Assembly: GCA_905211675.1 (NCBI GenBank)
Contig: CAJMBP010000087.1
Location: forward strand, 1-5,241
DNA from: an uncultured Oscillospiraceae bacterium
Lineage (GTDB): Bacteria > Bacillota > Clostridia > Oscillospirales > Acutalibacteraceae
Length of the DNA stretch: 5,241 nucleotides
Direction of reading: 5' to 3'
The translations under genes and the position numbers were made by a program. This document shows, piece after piece, positions 1-5,238 of the stretch (position 1 is its first letter; each line of letters begins with the position of its first letter). The notes below the pieces were generated by a model, which saw only the letters and a list, made by a program, of their open reading frames with translations, was not told where the DNA came from and searched no databases.

Positions 1-1
1 T

Positions 2-175
2 TCTTACGGTATGACCGACACAATGGGCCGTATGCATTCCGACGCTCAGTTTGCAGGTTCTTCATCGGTTCCCGCTCATGTTGAAATGATGGGCTTGATT
101 GGTGCCGGCAACAACCCCATGGTTGGTATGACCGTTGCCTGCGCAGTTGCAGTTAACGAAGCACTTAATAAATAA
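2..175 (+). CDS. C-terminal end of a GGGtGRT-family protein (partial)
   Basis: This is the final 57 codons of a gene that begins before the window; the reading frame is open from base 2 to a TAA at 173-175. The peptide begins SYGMTDTMGRMHSDAQFAGS, continues through PAHVEMMGLIGAGNNPMVGM and ends in a small-residue-rich helix finishing NEALNK. From memory this matches the C-terminus of the GGGtGRT family (the DUF-like Pfam family named after an internal glycine-rich motif), a protein of roughly 330 residues found in anaerobic Firmicutes and Bacteroidetes. The biochemical role of the family is not established to my knowledge; I recall it often lying near an iron-sulfur scaffold (NifU-like) gene, but any such neighbour would be outside this window. 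The signature motif itself lies upstream and cannot be seen, so the call rests on the C-terminal block alone. A strong intrinsic terminator follows 15 bases after the stop. Confidence 0.75.
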   Translation, partial: SYGMTDTMGRMHSDAQFAGSSSVPAHVEMMGLIGAGNNPMVGMTVACAVAVNEALNK

Positions 176-190
176 TTAACTTTTTAAATC

Positions 191-232
191 AAAATTAAAG
201 GCTTGAAGTGCGGTCTTCAAGCCTTTGATTTT
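191..232 (+). terminator. Strong intrinsic terminator after the GGGtGRT gene
   Basis: A perfect 12-bp stem (AAAGGCTTGAAG at 197-208 with CTTCAAGCCTTT at 215-226) closes a six-base loop at 209-214. The stem extends outward by one G-U pair, one T-A pair and an AAAA/TTTT match, so the A-run at 191-194 pairs with the T-run at 229-232. This is the classic form of a Rho-independent terminator, and the flanking A-run would let it work on the other strand as well. It ends only 29 bases before the ybaK start codon. Confidence 0.9.
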
Positions 233-261
233 ATGTAAATAATAAAATTACGGAGTAAAAT

Positions 262-732
262 ATGGCTATTGAAAAGGTTAGAGAATATTTTAAAGAGCTT
301 GGAATAGATAATCGCATACAAGAATTTGAAGTGTCAAGCGCTACGGTAGAGCTTGCCGCCGAGGCGCTCGGTTGCGAGGGTTGCCGAATTGCAAAGTCAC
401 TTTCTTTTAAAGTTGACGATAAACCCATTTTAGTGGTAGCTGCGGGTGACGCAAAGGTTGATAACCATAAGTATAAAGAGCAATTTTCACAAAAGGCCAA
501 AATGCTCTTGCTTGACGAGTGTGAACAGCTTATAGGTCACGCTGTGGGCGGCGTTTGCCCGTTTGCTGTAAATGACGGTGTAGATGTTTACCTTGATAAA
601 TCTTTAAAGCGTTTTGACACCGTTTTTCCTGCCTGCGGCAGCAGTAACAGCGCTATCGAACTTACGATTGCAGAGCTCGAAAGGTATTCAAATTATAAAG
701 CTTGGGTCGATGTCTGCAAGGGTTGGGAATAA
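262..732 (+). CDS. YbaK/EbsC-family aminoacyl-tRNA deacylase
   Basis: The 156-residue product is a free-standing YbaK/ProX-type editing domain, a cytoplasmic enzyme family that hydrolyses mischarged aminoacyl-tRNA (Cys-tRNA(Pro) in YbaK proper, Ala-tRNA(Pro) in ProXp-ala). The visible hallmarks are RIAKSLSF at residues 42-49, where K45 corresponds to the catalytic lysine; a VDNHKYK segment at 66-72; the GHAVGGVCPF substrate-pocket motif at 92-101; and FPACGSSNSAIELT at 122-135. The length is normal for a single-domain member and there is no prolyl-tRNA synthetase fusion. The start is supported by GGAG at 252-255, six bases before the ATG. Which amino acid it clears cannot be read from the sequence, so I leave the symbol empty; ybaK would be the usual loose name. 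Transcription is puzzling because a strong terminator ends 29 bases upstream, leaving little room for a separate promoter. Confidence 0.9.
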   Translation: MAIEKVREYFKELGIDNRIQEFEVSSATVELAAEALGCEGCRIAKSLSFKVDDKPILVVAAGDAKVDNHKYKEQFSQKAKMLLLDECEQLIGHAVGGVCPFAVNDGVDVYLDKSLKRFDTVFPACGSSNSAIELTIAELERYSNYKAWVDVCKGWE

Positions 733-753
733 TTTAAAAGGCTTTAGATTTTG

Positions 754-778
754 CTGTTTTTATTCAATGTAAAAACAG
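754..778 (+). other. Weak AT-rich hairpin downstream of ybaK
   Basis: CTGTTTTTA (754-762) pairs perfectly with TAAAAACAG (770-778) around a seven-base loop, starting 21 bases after the ybaK stop. The stem is AT-rich and no T-run follows directly, so it is a poor terminator. It could protect the 3' end of the ybaK mRNA, or be chance in AT-rich DNA. Confidence 0.35.
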
Positions 779-841
779 TCTTCATTCCATTTTTGCGGGT
801 TGTTATTGATTTAAAAGAACAAATAATATCAGATAATGTAG

Positions 842-866
842 GGCAGGGTCAAACTCCTGCTGTTTT
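842..866 (+). terminator. Possible intrinsic terminator, weak
   Basis: GCAGGG (843-848) pairs with CTCCTGC-side bases 855-860, including one G-U pair, around a six-base loop, and TGTTTT follows. The stem is short but GC-rich. It lies about 110 bases after ybaK, so it may be a backup terminator or an internal hairpin of a small transcript. It is much weaker than the hairpin that follows at 878-912. Confidence 0.4.
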
Positions 867-877
867 CGATATGCAAT

Positions 878-912
878 AAATAAGGCTTGGGGTTAAACCT
901 CAAGCCTTATTT
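878..912. terminator. Bidirectional intrinsic terminator between converging genes
   Basis: AAATAAGGCTTG (878-889) and CAAGCCTTATTT (901-912) form a perfect 12-bp stem, which continues inward with one G-U and two G-C pairs to leave a five-base loop (893-897). A-rich and T-rich ends on both sides give a U-rich tail on either strand. It lies about 145 bases after the ybaK stop and about 130 bases after the oxidoreductase stop, so it can serve both genes. Its core AAGGCTTG/CAAGCCTT is the same as in the terminator at 191-232. Confidence 0.85.
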
Positions 913-1041
913 GTAATAAACACAAATTATTTATGAAAAACAAATCTTGTACCTTTTTTGATTGGATTTACATAAATGTTTTTACTTTTATTTATAAGAT
1001 AATCGCGTATTTTTTAATAGATAAATTTTGTGTTTTCAATA

Positions 1042-2310
1042 TTATTTCAAGCCATTTATGTATTCTTCCACATCAACAACTGTGCCTGTTTCGCGAGCAT
1101 GCTCGGCGGCAAATGTTACAAGGTGGTTGTAGCATGATTCTTTAATGGTGGGCACGCATTTACCGCAGTAATTACCGGTCATATAATCATAAAGCGCGAC
1201 TATAATGCCTGCGTCGCCGCCGCCGTGACCGCCCAAAATACCGTCTGTGGCATTGCAGGGAATTTCCTCGGTCTCTTTTGTGTCACTGTAATATATCTTT
1301 ATAGGTGTATCGCCTTTAAGCGCTGCGCGAATTTCGCCCTTTGTTCCGTAAATGTTTATAAATCTGCCGCCCGAATTAAATGCGTTCATGGTAAAGGTTA
1401 CGGTAACATCGTCTTCAAAAAGCATATTTACGGTTTGGTGATCCACAACATCATTGTCGCACCTGAAAACACATCTGCCGTAATTCGTTGTGCTTATAAC
1501 CTCTTTAACCTGCTCGTCGGTAGAGTTAACGATTTTTGTTGCGGCTCCGCGGAACCACTCGCCCTTGTTTTCAAGATAAAGCTTAACTGCATTATATGGG
1601 CAGGTTTCGCCTATCGGACAACCCTCTATGCAAAAAGCGGGCGCACCTTCGGGTGCGTTTTCTTCTTTAAAATAGGAAAGTGAGCCGAACGACTGAACCT
1701 TTTTGCATTTTTTGCCGAGCAGCCACTGCAAAATATCGACATCATGGCATGATTTTTGAAGCAGCATAAATGAACTGCGTTTGCTGTTGCCCCAGTTGCC
1801 GCGTATAAAGCTGTGCGATTGGTGCACATATTCAACATCTTCTTCATGATTTATTGACATAACCCTGCCTATTTTACCCGAATCGATAATCTCTTTAAGC
1901 TTATCGAAAAGGAAGGTATAACGCAAAACGGTGCATATAACTACCTTAACACCGTGCTTTTCGGCATTGTCACGAATTGCCACGCACTCTTCGGGCGTAG
2001 GTGAAATCGGTTTTTCAAGCAAAAGGTCATAGCCTAACTCAATAGCCTTCATAGCCGGCTCAAAATGGTCGCGATCCATAGTGCAAATGAGCGCAACATC
2101 CGCAATTTTGCCGAGCTCTAAAAGCGGCTTGTAATCGGTAAAGCACATACTGTCGGGCAGATTGTGCTGATTTTTAATAAATTCACGGCGGCTGTCTCTG
2201 GGTTCTGCAACGGCAACAACCTCAAACTTTTCGGGCATCTCTTTCATATAGCGGGTGTAGGTCATTCCGCGGTTGCCTGCGCCTATAAGTATAACTTTTA
2301 GCTTTTTCAT
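1042..2310 (-). CDS. Gfo/Idh/MocA-family NAD(P)-dependent oxidoreductase with cysteine cluster
   Basis: The 422-residue protein has the two-domain Gfo/Idh/MocA layout of sugar and polyol dehydrogenases. An N-terminal Rossmann fold carries the dinucleotide motif GAGNRG (residues 10-15), with E36 at the end of the second strand, and is followed by the signature LLLEKPIS (96-103), where K100 is the expected catalytic lysine. The C-terminal substrate domain carries SCHDVDILQWL (187-197), whose H189 and D192 lie where this family keeps its catalytic acid/base residues, and a glycine-rich GGHGGGDAG (360-368). Unusual for the superfamily, it holds C227, C231, C237, C280 and C284, which look like a metal or structural site. 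There is no signal peptide, so it acts in the cytoplasm. The start is backed by AAAGGGGA seven bases before ATG. It is divergent from an AraC-type regulator. The substrate is unknown; at over 420 residues it is longer than the simple inositol or glucose dehydrogenases of about 340. Confidence 0.9.
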   Translation of the reverse strand: MKKLKVILIGAGNRGMTYTRYMKEMPEKFEVVAVAEPRDSRREFIKNQHNLPDSMCFTDYKPLLELGKIADVALICTMDRDHFEPAMKAIELGYDLLLEKPISPTPEECVAIRDNAEKHGVKVVICTVLRYTFLFDKLKEIIDSGKIGRVMSINHEEDVEYVHQSHSFIRGNWGNSKRSSFMLLQKSCHDVDILQWLLGKKCKKVQSFGSLSYFKEENAPEGAPAFCIEGCPIGETCPYNAVKLYLENKGEWFRGAATKIVNSTDEQVKEVISTTNYGRCVFRCDNDVVDHQTVNMLFEDDVTVTFTMNAFNSGGRFINIYGTKGEIRAALKGDTPIKIYYSDTKETEEIPCNATDGILGGHGGGDAGIIVALYDYMTGNYCGKCVPTIKESCYNHLVTFAAEHARETGTVVDVEEYINGLK

Positions 2311-2324
2311 AAAAATTCCCCTTT

Positions 2325-2338
2325 ACTTTTAATAAAGT
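2325..2338. repeat. Small inverted repeat in the oxidoreductase 5' leader
   Basis: ACTTT (2325-2329) and AAAGT (2334-2338) are inverted around TAAT, just upstream of the oxidoreductase ribosome binding site and within its predicted mRNA leader. It could be a small protein-binding site or a weak hairpin; in DNA this AT-rich it may be chance. Confidence 0.25.
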
Positions 2339-2353
2339 CTATTTTATAATAAC

Positions 2354-2382
2354 AGTATATACGGTCTAAAATTGTAAATCAA
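2354..2382 (-). promoter_or_regulatory. Predicted sigma-A promoter for the oxidoreductase
   Basis: Read on the minus strand, TTGATT (2377-2382) stands exactly 17 bases before TATACT (2354-2359), matching the housekeeping consensus at four and five of six positions. Transcription would start near 2347, giving a leader of about 36 bases that includes the AAAGGGGA ribosome binding site. A CTAAAAT repeat falls in the spacer and two further half-sites lie just upstream of the -35, as expected for a regulated promoter. Confidence 0.65.
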
Positions 2383-2413
2383 TATAAAATTAGGCTAAAA
2401 TATATATTTTTAG
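2366..2413. promoter_or_regulatory. Candidate AraC-type operator: three CTAAAA half-sites
   Basis: CTAAAAT occurs as a direct repeat at 2366-2372 and 2395-2401 (29 bases start to start, each preceded by GG or GGT), and the inverse TTTTAG occurs at 2408-2413, forming a CTAAAA-N7-TTTTAG inverted repeat with the second copy. Relative to the predicted oxidoreductase start near 2347 they sit at about -19 to -25, -48 to -54 and -61 to -66. The second copy also covers the proposed -10 of the regulator gene. This fits control of both genes by the divergent regulator, but the DNA is AT-rich and binding is inference. Confidence 0.4.
2372..2401 (+). promoter_or_regulatory. Possible promoter for the AraC-family regulator
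   Basis: TTGTAA (2372-2377) and TAAAAT (2396-2401) are separated by 18 bases and match the sigma-A consensus at four and five of six positions. Transcription would start near 2408, giving a leader of about 25 bases carrying the GGTGA ribosome binding site. The -10 coincides with a candidate operator half-site, which would suit autorepression. Other AT-rich -10-like boxes lie nearby, so the exact choice is uncertain. Confidence 0.4.
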
Positions 2414-2433
2414 TTCAAAAAAGCGGTGATTTA

Positions 2434-3276
2434 ATGCCTTGGCGTTCTTATGCTGTAAAAGAGCAGATTAAAATTGAAAAGTTATACAGCCTTTTTAAGC
2501 GGCATTATGACAAGGGTTATAACTTTGCGGGCGAAATGCACGACTTTTGGGAAGCGGTTTATGTAATCGACGGCGAGGTTATAATTTCGGCTGATGAGAA
2601 TGTGCATAACTTTAAAAGCGGTGATATAATTTTTCATAAACCGTTAGAGCTGCATAAATTCAGTATTGTCGGCGACGAGGGCGCCACATTACTTATTTTC
2701 TCGTTTTCTATGTCGGGTGAGCTTTGCAAAAAAGCCGAGCGCCGTGCTTTACATATAGACAAACACGGGCGGCACATTATAAATTCTTTTATAGAATTCT
2801 TAGGTCTTGAGGTTGAAAAACACCCCGAAATAGAAAATAACTATTCTTTTACCGATGTGTTGCCGCATTTTGCGGATGACGAATCTTTTTTACAGACGGT
2901 TACGCTTTATATTTACCGAATTGTATTATCGCTTGCAACAAATGAAAACGCCCTTGCAAAAACCAAGAATCACGAAACCGAAATTTTTAAGCAGGCGCTT
3001 ACACTTATGAACCAAAGGGTAGCCGAGTCTCTTTCGGTTAACGAGTTGGCACGGCAGCTTAATTTAAGCGTATCAAGCCTTAAAAGACTTTTTGACAAAT
3101 ACGCAGGTATGAGCGTGCATAAATATTTTTTAACTCTAAAAATTAAAACCGCTACGCTTATGTTAAAAGAGGGTATGTCGGTAAACGAGGTGTCCGACTG
3201 TTTGGGTTTTAGCTCGCAGGGCTATTTTTCGGCGGCGTACAAGCGTGAAACGGGTATAAATCCTTCACAAATATAA
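2434..3276 (+). CDS. AraC-family transcriptional regulator (cupin sensor plus HTH)
   Basis: The 280-residue protein is a soluble DNA-binding regulator. The N-terminal half is an AraC-type cupin ligand-binding domain: HDFWEAVYVIDGEV at residues 36-49, then SGDIIFHKPLELHKF at 62-76, where H68 and H74 are typical cupin-strand positions. The C-terminal 97 residues hold the paired helix-turn-helix motifs, the first near 199-219 (SVNELARQLNLSVSSLKRLF) and the second near 248-270 (VNEVSDCLGFSSQGYFSAAY). The protein stops right at the GINPSQI end motif, a few residues earlier than the usual PSQYR-type tail, but both helices are complete. The start has GGTGA at 2424-2428, five bases before ATG, and no better in-frame start is near. 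It is divergent from the Gfo/Idh oxidoreductase across 123 bases, so it is probably that gene's sugar-responsive regulator and its own. The ligand is unknown. Confidence 0.92.
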   Translation: MPWRSYAVKEQIKIEKLYSLFKRHYDKGYNFAGEMHDFWEAVYVIDGEVIISADENVHNFKSGDIIFHKPLELHKFSIVGDEGATLLIFSFSMSGELCKKAERRALHIDKHGRHIINSFIEFLGLEVEKHPEIENNYSFTDVLPHFADDESFLQTVTLYIYRIVLSLATNENALAKTKNHETEIFKQALTLMNQRVAESLSVNELARQLNLSVSSLKRLFDKYAGMSVHKYFLTLKIKTATLMLKEGMSVNEVSDCLGFSSQGYFSAAYKRETGINPSQI

Positions 3277-3279
3277 TCA

Positions 3280-3310
3280 AACAGCTCCAAGTCTAACGCT
3301 TGGGGCTGTT
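3280..3310. terminator. Bidirectional terminator between the regulator and htpG
   Basis: AACAGCTCCAAG (3280-3291) pairs with CTTGGGGCTGTT (3299-3310) in a 12-bp stem with one G-U pair and a seven-base loop. It begins four bases after the regulator's stop and ends 12 bases before the end of the converging htpG gene. Neither side has a long T-run (GTGTTATAAAAG on the plus side, TGATTATATTT on the minus side), but stem strength and position between convergent stops support a shared terminator. Confidence 0.8.
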
Positions 3311-3322
3311 GTGTTATAAAAG

Positions 3323-5209
3323 TTATTTAATCATAAGCTCGCATACAAGATTGCTGTACTCCACAGGGTCGTCAATGCTTCTGCCTCCTATTAGGCAAGA
3401 TGCGTTATAAAGCATTTTTGTGTAGCTTTTAAGCGTTTCTTTATCGCTGTCATAAAGAGATTTTAGCTTTTCGGCAATGGGGTGTGCGGAATTGATTTCA
3501 AGAATTAACTGCGCCTTTATCTTTTGCTCGGCTCCCGGCATAGCGTTGAGAGTTTTTTCCATTTCTGATGAAATTCCTCCCTCGCTTGTAAGGCAAACGG
3601 GGTGATTTTTGAGCTTGTTTGTAAAGCGAACGGCATTTACCTTATCACCTAAACATTCCTTCATTTCGCCGAGCATTGACTCAAATTCTTTGTTTTGATT
3701 TTCAAGCTCTTTCTTTTCTTCTTCGGTGCTAAGGTCTAAATCTTGGTCGCAAATATTTACAAAATGCTTTCCTTCATATTCGCCCATCATCTTAAGCGCA
3801 AACTCATCGACATTGTCGGTAAGATAAAGTATCTCGTAGCCCTTTTCTTTTACAGCGTCGCAGGTGGGCAGCATTTCAATCTTTTCGGGTGTTTCGCCGC
3901 AGGCGTAGTAAATGGCGTTTTGGTCGTCTTTTGCGCGTTCAACATATTCTTTAAGAGTAACATATTTTTTCTCATTTGATGATGTGAACAGCAATAAGTC
4001 TTTGAGCGTGTCCTTGTGCATACCGTAGTCGTTATAAATGCCGAATTTCAACTGAATACCAAACGCTTTGAAAAACTCCTCATATTTTTCACGATCGTTT
4101 TTGAGCATTTTTTCAAGCTCGGATTTAATTTTTTTCTCAACGGTTTTTGCTATCAGCTTAAGCTGGGTATCGTGCTGTAACACTTCACGCGAAATATTAA
4201 GTGACAGGTCTTCGCTGTCAACAAGACCCTTTACAAAACTGAAATAGTCGGGCAGCAAATCTGGGCATTTTTCGGTTATAAGCACGCCCTTGCAATAAAG
4301 CGACAGACCTTTTTCGTAATCTTTGGTATAGTAGTCAAAGGGCGCGTGCGAAGGTATAAACATAAGCGCGTTAAAGGTAGCCTGACCCTCGGTGCTTGTA
4401 TGTATTACCCTTGCAGGGTCGGTATAGTCAAAGAATTTTTGCTTGTAAAAGTCGTTGTATTCCTCTGCGCTTATTTCGTTCTTGCTCTTTTTCCAAAGCG
4501 GAATCATACTGTTAAGTGTACGCTGCTCAGTAACGTCTTCATACTCGTTCTCTTTGCCCTCAACCGGCTTTTTGGTGGTAAAGTTCATCTTTATCGGGTG
4601 ACGGATATAGTCTGAATAACGTTTGATAAGCTCGCTGATTTTATACTGGTCGAGATATTCGCTGTATTTTTCGTCATCGGTATCGGGTTTTAGGTACATA
4701 GTAACTACCGTGCCGACATCTTTTTTGTCACATGGCGCTATTGTGTAGCCGTCGGCACCTTCAGACTGCCAAATAAAGCCCGACTCACTGCCGAACGCGC
4801 GGGTTTCAACCGTAACCTTTTCACTTACCATAAATGCAGAGTAAAAGCCTACACCGAATTGACCGATAATATCAACATTATCGGCTTTTTCGTTTTCTGA
4901 TTTAAAGTCAAACGAGCCGCTTTTAGCAATAGTACCGAGGTTGTTGTCAAGCTCCTCCTCGGTCATACCTATACCGTTATCAATTACTTTAAGGGTACGG
5001 GCAGCTTTGTCGGCGACAATTTTAATTTCAAACTGGTCGGCGGCAATACCTACCGAGTTGTCGGTGAGCGACTTAAAATAAAGCTTGTCTATTGCGTCTG
5101 ACGCATTTGAAATAATTTCGCGCAAAAAGATTTCTTTATGGGTATATATTGAATTTATCATCATATCCATAAGTTTTTTTGATTCAGATTTGAATTGCTT
5201 TTTTCTCAT
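3323..5209 (-). CDS. htpG: Molecular chaperone HtpG (bacterial Hsp90)
   Basis: The complete 628-residue protein is a cytosolic ATP-dependent Hsp90 chaperone that acts as a homodimer on late folding intermediates, usually together with DnaK. The N-terminal GHKL ATPase domain shows EIISNASDAIDKL at residues 31-43 (E31 catalytic, N35 and D38 for Mg-ATP), DNGIGM at 77-82, GTIAKSGS at 92-99 and IGQFGVGFYSAF at 115-126. The middle domain carries NISREVLQHD at 338-347, where R341 is the expected catalytic arginine that contacts the ATP gamma-phosphate. The C-terminal dimerisation domain ends without an MEEVD tail, as expected in bacteria. The length matches E. coli HtpG (624). The start has GAAGGG eight bases before ATG, and the N-terminus aligns well with the family. 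No heat-shock operator (CIRCE or CtsR box) is seen in the 32 upstream bases available. All key residues look intact. Confidence 0.97.
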   Translation of the reverse strand: MRKKQFKSESKKLMDMMINSIYTHKEIFLREIISNASDAIDKLYFKSLTDNSVGIAADQFEIKIVADKAARTLKVIDNGIGMTEEELDNNLGTIAKSGSFDFKSENEKADNVDIIGQFGVGFYSAFMVSEKVTVETRAFGSESGFIWQSEGADGYTIAPCDKKDVGTVVTMYLKPDTDDEKYSEYLDQYKISELIKRYSDYIRHPIKMNFTTKKPVEGKENEYEDVTEQRTLNSMIPLWKKSKNEISAEEYNDFYKQKFFDYTDPARVIHTSTEGQATFNALMFIPSHAPFDYYTKDYEKGLSLYCKGVLITEKCPDLLPDYFSFVKGLVDSEDLSLNISREVLQHDTQLKLIAKTVEKKIKSELEKMLKNDREKYEEFFKAFGIQLKFGIYNDYGMHKDTLKDLLLFTSSNEKKYVTLKEYVERAKDDQNAIYYACGETPEKIEMLPTCDAVKEKGYEILYLTDNVDEFALKMMGEYEGKHFVNICDQDLDLSTEEEKKELENQNKEFESMLGEMKECLGDKVNAVRFTNKLKNHPVCLTSEGGISSEMEKTLNAMPGAEQKIKAQLILEINSAHPIAEKLKSLYDSDKETLKSYTKMLYNASCLIGGRSIDDPVEYSNLVCELMIK

Positions 5210-5223
5210 AATATTTACCCTTC

Positions 5224-5238
5224 TAACAATTTTTGTTA
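5224..5238. repeat. Inverted repeat just upstream of htpG
   Basis: TAACAA (5224-5229) and TTGTTA (5233-5238) form a perfect six-base inverted repeat around TTT, 15 bases before the htpG start codon and next to its ribosome binding site. It could be part of an operator or a small leader hairpin. It does not resemble the CIRCE or CtsR sequences. The promoter itself lies beyond the window. Confidence 0.4.

Larger units (their letters stand above)
733..1041. other. Non-coding region between converging ybaK and oxidoreductase genes
   Basis: These 309 bases contain no credible gene. They hold a weak AT-rich hairpin (754-778), a GC-richer hairpin followed by TGTTTT (842-865), a strong bidirectional terminator (878-912), and then about 130 very AT-rich bases running to the oxidoreductase stop. 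An open frame starting at 933 overlaps the 3' end of the oxidoreductase on the opposite strand, has no recognisable ribosome binding site and a low-complexity product, so I do not treat it as a gene. A loose promoter-like pair at 800-829 is discussed under findings. Confidence 0.7.

Noticed and set aside
231..500. Minus-strand open frame of 89 codons over the start of the YbaK gene
   Set aside because: It is the complement of a well-supported gene and starts inside it without a ribosome binding site.
933..1145. Plus-strand open frame of 70 codons beginning in the intergenic region
   Set aside because: It overlaps the conserved C-terminus of the opposite-strand oxidoreductase, has no ribosome binding site, and its product is a low-complexity Phe/Ile-rich translation of AT-rich DNA.
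1225..1847. Open frames on both strands inside the oxidoreductase gene (1225-1683 plus, 1626-1847 minus)
   Set aside because: They are out-of-frame shadows of a gene with clear family motifs; their products resemble nothing I recognise and are cysteine-rich only because of the coding frame they mirror.
2366..2413. Short repeats considered as a CRISPR-like or satellite array
   Set aside because: Only three 6-7 base copies in mixed orientation with unequal spacing inside a divergent promoter; operator half-sites explain this better.
3250..3276. Possible truncation or frameshift at the AraC regulator C-terminus
   Set aside because: The protein ends slightly early, but both helix-turn-helix motifs and the G-x-N-P-S-Q end motif are present and a terminator follows immediately, so the gene looks intact.
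3743..4615. Antisense open frames within htpG (3743-3979 and 4346-4615)
   Set aside because: htpG is intact and strongly conserved here, and the antisense frames lack ribosome binding sites and recognisable domains.
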